Assembly: GCA_030444405.1 (NCBI GenBank)
Contig: JARFPM010000001.1
Span: 1-64,000 of the forward strand
DNA: 64,000 nucleotides
Direction: 5' to 3'
From: Nitrospira sp.
GTDB lineage: Bacteria > Nitrospirota > Nitrospiria > Nitrospirales > Nitrospiraceae
Part shown: positions 57,301 to 64,000 of the stretch, piece after piece
Layout: every line of letters begins with the position of its first letter
Numbering within the stretch: the first letter of the stretch is position 1
Program-made: the position numbers and the translations under genes
Notes under the pieces: model-generated
The model's database searches: none
The model's input: only the letters and a program-made list of their open reading frames with translations
Told to the model about the DNA's origin: nothing

Positions 57301-58476
57301 TCAAGCCTGGTTTGTCGGTCTGAGGCGTCGCCTCGCTCCGCCTTGGACGATCACGAACTCATAGACCCGGCATTCCAATGCTCCGTTGAAGAGGGGAATG
57401 CGTTTGGATGGCGTCAGCCCAATCAGCTTCGATAAGCGAGCATCGCCTGTCAGCACATAGGCACGCCATCCGGCGAAGCGTTGCTTCAGCCAATCGCCCA
57501 GCTTGGGATAAAACGACTCCAGTTCGTCCGACCGGCTGAGGCGGACTCCATAGGGCGGATTGATGACCATCACGCCTTTGTCCGTCGGCGCTTCCAGATC
57601 CAGAATGTTACTTTGCTTCAGCCGGACATCAATCGCGACTCCAGCGCCCTGAAACATCCGCTGCGCCACCTTCACCATCGCCGGATCCCGGTCTGAAGCA
57701 TAGATCGCGGCCGGCGCCTGGGCCACTTGTTTGGCCCGCGCCGCTTCGCGAAGATGGTCCCACCGCTGTGCATCGTGAACAAGGAATCGTTCAAAGCTAA
57801 AGTTGCGTGAGATGCCCGGCGCGATCTGGCGAGCCATGAAGGCGGCTTCGAGAGGAATCGTTCCGCTCCCGCACATGGGATCGAGCAGCACATCGTTCGC
57901 GCTCCAGCCGGCGAGCCGTAGAATTCCCGCCGCCAGGTTTTCTCTGAGGGGTGCTTCGACCGAGCCCACCCGATGGCCACGTTTAAACAGTGGCTCTCCG
58001 GATGTATCCACATAAAACGTAACGGTGCTCTGGTCCAGAAAGGCGTCGAGCCTGATGTTCGGTCGCTCCGTATCGACGCTGGGGCGACGTTGTTTGCCCG
58101 CGGCAAACTTATCGCAGATGGCGTCTTTGATACGAAGGGTTAGGAAGTCCAGGCTGGGGAGGGGACATCGACGGGCGCTCACCTTCACCTTGATCGTCTG
58201 AGCCGGCGTGAACCAATCGGGCCAGGCAAGCGCATAGGCGGCGTTATAGACATCGTGTTCTGTTCTGTAGGGGCTCTGGCCGACTTCCCAAAGGACACGG
58301 CTGGCGATGTGCGTGTTGAGATTGACCCAGTACATGGTCGACCAGGGCGCGCTGAAGCTGACGCCTCCTTCCGTCTTGGTCGTCGTTGACACGCCAAGGC
58401 TATGCAGCTCTCCCTCAAGTACGCCTTCAAGCCCATGTGGGCAAGGTGCAAAGAATCTACGTTTTGTGCTATCCAT
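57301..58476 (-). CDS. THUMP-domain class I SAM RNA methyltransferase (RlmL-N/TrmN-like)
   Basis: FFAPCPHGLEGVLEGEL; LLDPMCGSGTIPLEAAFMA; MVINPPYGVRLSRSDELESFYPKLGDWLKQ. Confidence 0.92.
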   Translation of the reverse strand: MDSTKRRFFAPCPHGLEGVLEGELHSLGVSTTTKTEGGVSFSAPWSTMYWVNLNTHIASRVLWEVGQSPYRTEHDVYNAAYALAWPDWFTPAQTIKVKVSARRCPLPSLDFLTLRIKDAICDKFAAGKQRRPSVDTERPNIRLDAFLDQSTVTFYVDTSGEPLFKRGHRVGSVEAPLRENLAAGILRLAGWSANDVLLDPMCGSGTIPLEAAFMARQIAPGISRNFSFERFLVHDAQRWDHLREAARAKQVAQAPAAIYASDRDPAMVKVAQRMFQGAGVAIDVRLKQSNILDLEAPTDKGVMVINPPYGVRLSRSDELESFYPKLGDWLKQRFAGWRAYVLTGDARLSKLIGLTPSKRIPLFNGALECRVYEFVIVQGGARRRLRPTNQA

Positions 58477-58513
58477 TTTATTCTCCGATGATTGCTGATT
58501 CAGAGGCCGCCTG

Positions 58514-59056
58514 ATGAATTTTTGCAGCACCTGTGGGAAGTCTGTGATCCAAAAAGTTCCGCCCGGCGATAACCTGCCCCGGTTCGTGTGCGAAACGTGT
58601 CAGGCCATTCATTACCATAATCCCAAGATCGTCGCGGGCTGTATTCCGGAATGGGAGGATCAAATCCTCTTATGCCGGCGGGCCATCGAGCCACGTCTTG
58701 GGCTTTGGACATTCCCGGCAGGATTCATGGAGCTTGGCGAAAGCACGGAACAAGCAGCAGTTCGCGAAACACAGGAAGAAGCGCATGCCGATGTGAGGAT
58801 CGCCGGACTCTATGCTGTGCTGAGTCTTCCCAATATTGGGCAGGTCTATCTAGTGTTTCGCGGCCGAATGACGACGCCGGTATTTCAGGCGGGACCGGAA
58901 AGCCTGGACGTACGACTATTTCCCCTGTCAGAGATTCCCTGGGAGACGATGGCCTTTCCCGTGGTGAGCGAAGCTCTGAGACGTTACGTGTCCGACGCGA
59001 AATCCGGGGAATTCCGACTCCATCTCGACAGCCTGCCGGACAAGCCTGGGTTCTAA
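58514..59056 (+). CDS. NUDIX hydrolase with N-terminal zinc ribbon
   Basis: FCSTCGKSVIQ...FVCETCQAIHYHNPKIVAGCIPEW; Nudix box GFMELGESTEQAAVRETQEEA. Confidence 0.93.
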   Translation: MNFCSTCGKSVIQKVPPGDNLPRFVCETCQAIHYHNPKIVAGCIPEWEDQILLCRRAIEPRLGLWTFPAGFMELGESTEQAAVRETQEEAHADVRIAGLYAVLSLPNIGQVYLVFRGRMTTPVFQAGPESLDVRLFPLSEIPWETMAFPVVSEALRRYVSDAKSGEFRLHLDSLPDKPGF

Positions 59057-59296
59057 GCCGGCATCAAAGACTCCCTGCGCTTTGCGCTGGATTTGGTAAT
59101 CAGTGAATGTTGCAAACGCTTTCTGCCCCCCCTTTTCTCGATGAGCGACTAAACTCGCAGGGATTTTGAGGATGGCTTCTGCAAAAAAGCGCTTGGGGAA
59201 AGTCGTTCCAATGTGGTTTTCCAGCAGTCTCAGTCTGCTGAAACAATCTGCGACGTGCTTCATGTTGGAAGAATTACATGACGAGTGCGAGTCGCT

Positions 59297-59656
59297 TTAG
59301 GCCTTCGGCAACTCGTCTTTCGGAAAGACGAGAGCCTGTCCTGCCGTCACGGAGAGTTGCTCGACCACCCGCTTGAGTCGTTCTTGTTCAGCGGGTGCCA
59401 CCGTTAAGAATTCGATGCCAATGCCCCGTGATCCGGACCAGCGGACGGTCCCCTTGCTGATGTGGATTGGGGTAGGTTCGCCGGACAATTCGATGAGTAA
59501 TTCAACCTGCATGCCGGTAAATGGCTGGACGACGCTTTCTAACCGGCACCCTTTTACAGAGAGATCCTTCACGGAAGCGTTGTATCGAAGTTTGTCTCTC
59601 TGAACCAACGTGCTTGGCATTGCAACTGGAAACCGGGGGAATTTCCGAATAACCAT
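59297..59656 (-). CDS. PilZ domain protein
   Basis: RKFPRFPVAMPSTLV...ASVKDLSVKGCRLES...KGTVRWSGSRGIGIEF. Confidence 0.85.
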   Translation of the reverse strand: MVIRKFPRFPVAMPSTLVQRDKLRYNASVKDLSVKGCRLESVVQPFTGMQVELLIELSGEPTPIHISKGTVRWSGSRGIGIEFLTVAPAEQERLKRVVEQLSVTAGQALVFPKDELPKA

Positions 59657-59858
59657 CGTCCCATCCTCGTGTCTGTTGACAGGCCTCTCACCGCCCGTGC
59701 ATGGATTCGTCGTTCTGCCAACCGGTCGAGCGGTACCTATAGTGTTCTACTGAGCAGGCTATTGGTCCAACGCAATCTTGTCAACGAAAAGCCTGATCTG
59801 AACAAGCAGGTGGATTGGGAAAGAGAACGAGCTGTCACTGCTTAGTCGTGCAGCGGCG

Positions 59859-60347
59859 TCACCAACGGTAGCCCCAATAACCGTAAGGTCGTGGGCCCCA
59901 AAAGGGACGGTAATAGGGACGGTAATAGGGTGAGGCGTAAATACCAGTGCTGCCAAAGTGGAGTCCGAACCCGAGTCCGAGGCCGAGGGGATAACCATGG
60001 GAGTAGGGATAGGAAGAGGGGATTGGGATCATGGTTGTGGTGGGCCGCTCTGCAAGCTGGCGTTGTAGGTCGGTTGTTGCCGTGGTTTGACGATCGAGCT
60101 GATCTTTTAGTTGACTCACGGCACCATGTTGTGCCTGAAGTTTCCCTTCAAGCTCCGCAATCTTCTTCTGCTGCGCTTCCATGAAGGCATTCATGCAACG
60201 GGTCTGCGCGTCGCCTGTGTAGTTCGAACACTCCCACGGTAATTGGAGGGTTTCAGCGAAGGACGGAAAGGGGAGAAGGGCGCAAGCTAAGCTTCCGGCC
60301 CAAACTGATACTCGCCATAACCGATACCGGAAGGTCTCCACGTTCAT
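59859..60347 (-). CDS. secreted coiled-coil protein with Tyr/Pro/Gly-rich tail
   Basis: Signal-like N-terminus, QKKIAELEGKLQAQHGAVSQLKDQLDRQTTATTDLQRQL, tail YYRPYYRPFWGPRPYGYWGYRW. Confidence 0.65.
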   Translation of the reverse strand: MNVETFRYRLWRVSVWAGSLACALLPFPSFAETLQLPWECSNYTGDAQTRCMNAFMEAQQKKIAELEGKLQAQHGAVSQLKDQLDRQTTATTDLQRQLAERPTTTMIPIPSSYPYSHGYPLGLGLGFGLHFGSTGIYASPYYRPYYRPFWGPRPYGYWGYRW

Positions 60348-60520
60348 GGCTCCCTTCTACTCGACTGGTTAGAGGCTACCACGAGAACTTCACTTTAAAT
60401 AGATTGGCGCTGGAGCTTGCCGAACGATCCTTCAAGGCGTGGTCGAACGGCGCGTTTGATTTTGGCGCAGGGGACTCCTACAATGCACCGGTTAAGCGAC
60501 TGTAACGATGAGCTGGGCGC

Positions 60521-61234
60521 ATGCCTGCGCGACGACCTCCCAACAAGAAAAAACTCGGCAAGTCCGGTCTGCCGGATCTTTCTGCTAAGCGCCGATTCCA
60601 ACTGCGTCTCCTGAAGTGGTATGGAGAACACGGTCGGGATCTACCCTGGCGCAAAACGTCAAATCCGTATCATATCCTTGTTTCAGAAGTGATGCTTCAA
60701 CAGACCCAAGTTGATCGAGTGATTCCCAAGTACCACGAGTTCTTGGAACGCTATCCCAGTTTCGAAGACCTGGCAGAAGCTCCTGTCGCCGATGTCAAGA
60801 AGACTTGGTATCCCCTTGGGTATAACATTCGCCCGGAGCGGCTGCATGGAATCGCTTGCGAAACGGTGGAACGGTACGGAGGGAAATTACCCAATGACGC
60901 TGACGAGTTGCTCTCATTCAAAGGGATCGGGCGGTATACTGCCGGGGCTATTCGCTCCTTTGCGTTCAATGAAGATGCGCCCATTCTGGACACGAATGTA
61001 ATACGTGTCTTACACAGGGTGTTTGTCGCTGAGGGTGATCCGAAGGCACAGAAGACGAAGCTGTGGGAATTGTCTGAAAATTTGATTCCACCGGGGAAAG
61101 GGTATGACTTTAATCAGGCTCTCATGGACTTTGGAGCGATGGTATGCACAGCTCGTGATCCCTATTGTCTCCTCTGTCCGATGAAATCGTTCTGCAAGAC
61201 ATATCCGTTCAGTTCGGTGACGCGTGAACGGTAG
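60521..61234 (+). CDS. mutY: A/G-specific adenine glycosylase, short form lacking C-terminal NUDIX-like domain
   Basis: VSEVMLQQTQVDRVIPKY; SFKGIGRYTAGAIRSFAF; DTNVIRVLHRVF; Fe-S CTARDPYCLLCPMKSFC; ends soon after the cluster. Confidence 0.93.
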   Translation: MPARRPPNKKKLGKSGLPDLSAKRRFQLRLLKWYGEHGRDLPWRKTSNPYHILVSEVMLQQTQVDRVIPKYHEFLERYPSFEDLAEAPVADVKKTWYPLGYNIRPERLHGIACETVERYGGKLPNDADELLSFKGIGRYTAGAIRSFAFNEDAPILDTNVIRVLHRVFVAEGDPKAQKTKLWELSENLIPPGKGYDFNQALMDFGAMVCTARDPYCLLCPMKSFCKTYPFSSVTRER

Positions 61235-61649
61235 CAGGCTGATCATGCAAGTCATTGAAGTGGCAGCGGGCCTCATCCGCCGTGACGGTCGCTATTTGAT
61301 CGCCCGTCGAAAGCCCGGCGCCCACTTAGCCGGTTTCTGGGAGTTCCCAGGCGGAAAACGGGAAACGGGCGAATCCTTAACGGAGTGTTTGCAACGGGAG
61401 CTGTTCGAAGAGCTGAGCATTCGCGTCGACCTTCCTATTCCGTATCGGATCGTTCGGCACGGCTATCCGGATAGAATCATAGAGTTGCATTTTTTTCGAT
61501 GTGCCATTGAACAGGGGGAACCAATGCCTATCGGCTGTGAAGAAATCCGATGGGTATATCCCGAAGACCTCACGCAGTTTAAGTTCCCGCCGGCAGACTG
61601 CGCGGTGATCGAAGCCTTGCGGCGCGATGCGTTCGGAGTTTCACGATGA
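61224..61649 (+). CDS. MutT-like NUDIX hydrolase
   Basis: EVAAGLIRRDGRYLIARRKPGAHLAGFWEFPGGKRETGESLTECLQRELFEEL; overlaps mutY by 11 nt. Confidence 0.92.
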   Translation: MNGSRLIMQVIEVAAGLIRRDGRYLIARRKPGAHLAGFWEFPGGKRETGESLTECLQRELFEELSIRVDLPIPYRIVRHGYPDRIIELHFFRCAIEQGEPMPIGCEEIRWVYPEDLTQFKFPPADCAVIEALRRDAFGVSR

Positions 61650-62362
61650 AGGTGGTGCTCGATATCGAAACCGTTCAAGGGACCCGCGACGAATGGGCCC
61701 GCCTGGTGGGTAAGGTGCCGGCGAACAGTGAATCCTCTCAGAGGTGGGAGGGGTATGATCTGTTTGCCGCAGGAGCCGCTGAAGAACAGCGCCGCGCGGA
61801 GGACGAGTCCTATGCCAAGTCAGCGTTTGATGGGACGTTCAGCCGCATCGTCTGCATCGGTCTGCTGGAGTTTTCCGATCAGATGGAAGCACGCAGTGCC
61901 GTCGCCTGGTTCGGGACGAACGAACGTGAGCTTCTCCGTCAATTTTGGGCGAGACTGGCCCAGGACCGTCCTACCTTGTTCATCACGCATAACGGGCTTG
62001 GCTTTGATCTGCCATTCATCAAAAAGAGGTCGATCATCAATCAAGTGAAACCCAGCCTCGACATCAACCTCGCAAAATTCCGGACCGAACCGGTCTATGA
62101 CACGATGGCCATCTGGAGTAATTGGGATACGAGGGGTTGGATCAAGCTCGATGTATTGGCCCGAGCATTACAGGTCGACACGAAGTCGGGGAGTGGGGAA
62201 CAAGTCGCTGAAATGTGGGAGAGGAGGCAAGGTCGTGAGCTTGCACAGTACTGTCTGCAAGATACCTATGTGACCTATGCCTGCTACTGCCGCATGAACT
62301 TTCGCCAGCCCCTGTCCAGGGAAGTCGTCCTACTGCAACCTGAGCTCTACGATGTTGGTTGA
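61646..62362 (+). CDS. predicted 3'-5' exonuclease (PolB-like RNase H fold)
   Basis: VVLDIETVQG; FITHNGLGFDLPFIKKRS; YDTMAIW; QYCLQDTYVTYACY. Confidence 0.82.
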   Translation: MKVVLDIETVQGTRDEWARLVGKVPANSESSQRWEGYDLFAAGAAEEQRRAEDESYAKSAFDGTFSRIVCIGLLEFSDQMEARSAVAWFGTNERELLRQFWARLAQDRPTLFITHNGLGFDLPFIKKRSIINQVKPSLDINLAKFRTEPVYDTMAIWSNWDTRGWIKLDVLARALQVDTKSGSGEQVAEMWERRQGRELAQYCLQDTYVTYACYCRMNFRQPLSREVVLLQPELYDVG

Positions 62363-62374
62363 TCGATCAGTCGA

Positions 62375-63385
62375 TCAACGGGTCGGATGCGCTTCCGCCG
62401 ATTTCTTTTTCGGGGCTGGGCGGGCGGCTGTCTTCCTGGCCTTCATTGCTTTTACTTCATCCGTTCGTTGACGAAGCTCTTGCTTCATCCACGCTGCTTC
62501 CTTCTTCAGCATCGCGATCTCGGAGTCTTTGAGTTTGTTGGCCTCACGCGCATCACGGAGCTCATCAAGCTTTCTGTTCAACAGATCTTCCGCGGCCAAT
62601 TCAGGCGTTCCGGATTGGCTCCGACTACGTACGTGGAACTCTTGGGGGTCTAAAAGAGAATCTTCCTGTGGGGGTGCTATTTTCACAGTCGAAGTGCTCG
62701 GGGCCGGCATAGCGACTGGTGCGATTGGAGCGGCCTGAGACGCGGAAACCGGCATGGGCTTGGAAACTCCTGCTACAGTGGGTGAGGTCGGTATCGGTCC
62801 CTTGGCGAGGGCTTGGTAGTCTATCACCATCGTCATAGCTCCGCTTCCCAGAGCGACGAAGGACGGGGGTTTTTCGAGATGAGCGGCAGAACTAGGAATG
62901 AATCCCGAGGCCTTCCTGTTTTGAGAAGGAGCGATTGTCAGATAAATCGATCCTTTATGCATATAGAGGGTGCCCGCTGTGGGTTCAGTGCCTGACCCTG
63001 CCGATGGAGACACCTTGAAACCGACAATCTGCTCCGGTTTCGCTTGCAATAAGCCTTGGGCTAGCAGGGGAGCAAGAAACTCGGCGTCTTCATCGCTGAA
63101 TACTCTCATCGGCTTGCTGCCACTGGCGGGCATGTTGCCTGACATTTTCTGAACGTCGTCGGTCACTACGCCTTTGACTATTTTCAGCATCGTTATCGGG
63201 TCGATGGTGGCTGGATGGCTGGCTTCAAATGACCAATCGGCGATTTCCTTGAGATAGATGGAGCCTTTGGCGTTTTTGTGAAGCTTTGTCTCTCCGGAAA
63301 ACATCGAACAACCGGCCACGATCAGGCAGGTGAACATCAACGCACCGACATATTGGGAACTGCGGACATTGAAATAGGCATGCAT
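62375..63385 (-). CDS. lipoprotein, hypothetical, Ala/Pro-rich and coiled-coil C-terminus
   Basis: MHAYFNVRSSQYVGALMFTCLIVAGCS lipobox; AGGAG before ATG at 63385; annotated ORF extends upstream to 63679. Confidence 0.7.
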   Translation of the reverse strand: MHAYFNVRSSQYVGALMFTCLIVAGCSMFSGETKLHKNAKGSIYLKEIADWSFEASHPATIDPITMLKIVKGVVTDDVQKMSGNMPASGSKPMRVFSDEDAEFLAPLLAQGLLQAKPEQIVGFKVSPSAGSGTEPTAGTLYMHKGSIYLTIAPSQNRKASGFIPSSAAHLEKPPSFVALGSGAMTMVIDYQALAKGPIPTSPTVAGVSKPMPVSASQAAPIAPVAMPAPSTSTVKIAPPQEDSLLDPQEFHVRSRSQSGTPELAAEDLLNRKLDELRDAREANKLKDSEIAMLKKEAAWMKQELRQRTDEVKAMKARKTAARPAPKKKSAEAHPTR

Positions 63386-63480
63386 ATGGCATCTCCTCAT
63401 CAGATATGGTCTTGTGGCCGAGGGGGCCGTTCTTCCTATTTGACGAAAGATCTGAATCTTTTTGTGGTTCGGACGTCGAA

Positions 63481-63672
63481 CTACCAGATGCCTAAGCCCA
63501 TGAGCACCATGCCGATCGCCAACCATCCGACTACTCCGACTGAAATAATTGTTTCGAGTGTGATGCCTCGGTCGGACGGGTTTGGATTGGGCTTTGAATC
63601 GGAGTCGGCGGACTTCATAACGAGAAGCGAAATCTCTGGTTGCCGAACAGACGGACGCCGAAATTTCAGCAA
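63481..63672 (-). CDS. small single-TM hypothetical protein
   Basis: C-terminal hydrophobic segment TIISVGVVGWLAIGMVLMGLGIW; start may be the internal MKSADSDS. Confidence 0.4.
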   Translation of the reverse strand: MLKFRRPSVRQPEISLLVMKSADSDSKPNPNPSDRGITLETIISVGVVGWLAIGMVLMGLGIW

Positions 63673-64000
63673 GGTTCATGCCTTCTCGTCTTTCAAGTCA
63701 CAGACTGCATTGTCCGTCAAGGCGAGGGCGAGGTCCTTAATAAAGCTCAGTGTCAGAAGGACAGGTCTGGTGACCAAACTCCAGAAGGGAGATCTTAGGA
63801 GGCGCCTTGATAATCATAGAGTTAGCGTCGAAAGATTGGTTGAACGGAGGGGAAAGATTCGGACAATGGGCAGCGAGTCTGGTCATAAACGAGGCCAAAT
63901 GGGAGTGAATGCTGGGAAAGAGCTGCCGAAGAGCCATCCGAAGATGGCCGAGGGAGCCGGTCAGAAAATGTTCAGTTCGACCGTTGGGCGTGCAGAATTG

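Noticed and set aside
57025-57323. ORFs in the gap between lon and the THUMP methyltransferase
   Set aside because: Short, overlapping, and no recognisable family; a gene remnant is possible but not demonstrable.
59881-59940. Short tandem GGGACGGTAATA repeat
   Set aside because: It encodes the YYRPYYRP tail of the secreted protein at 59859..60347, so it is explained by the coding sequence.

Overview
The window is a gene-dense, high-GC bacterial chromosome segment. Family content and my recall of related proteins suggest a Nitrospira-like (Nitrospirota) organism, but that assignment is inference. I support about 50 coding regions plus one tmRNA. The main recognisable blocks are: hemL; a barnase/barstar-like pair; an M16 peptidase pair; a TumE/TumA-like toxin-antitoxin pair; an HTH-MBL fusion; two M50-type proteases; a decayed stretch at 12.2-16.4 kb holding a DUF1566 pseudogene, an intact porin, an inverted porin pseudogene and a lemA remnant; fhs; hflKC; a PiT-arsS-arsM block; recQ; nnrS; a LysR/DJ-1/F420-reductase-like cluster; ssrA preceded by a palindromic repeat element; a trehalose block (GH15, membrane-anchored sensor-fused OtsA, OtsB); a UDP-glucose dehydrogenase; a run of five consecutive HEAT-repeat genes co-oriented with a phosphatase-superfamily gene and a small secreted protein; a divergent three-gene envelope cluster that includes an apparent alpha/beta-hydrolase pseudoenzyme; lon; and a mutY plus separate NUDIX pair. 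The best candidate for an undescribed system is the 44.8-54.5 kb region: the five-paralog HEAT operon and its divergent envelope cluster. No CRISPR array, IS transposase, prophage, rRNA or tRNA was recognised. All family calls are by eye from sequence motifs, with no database search.
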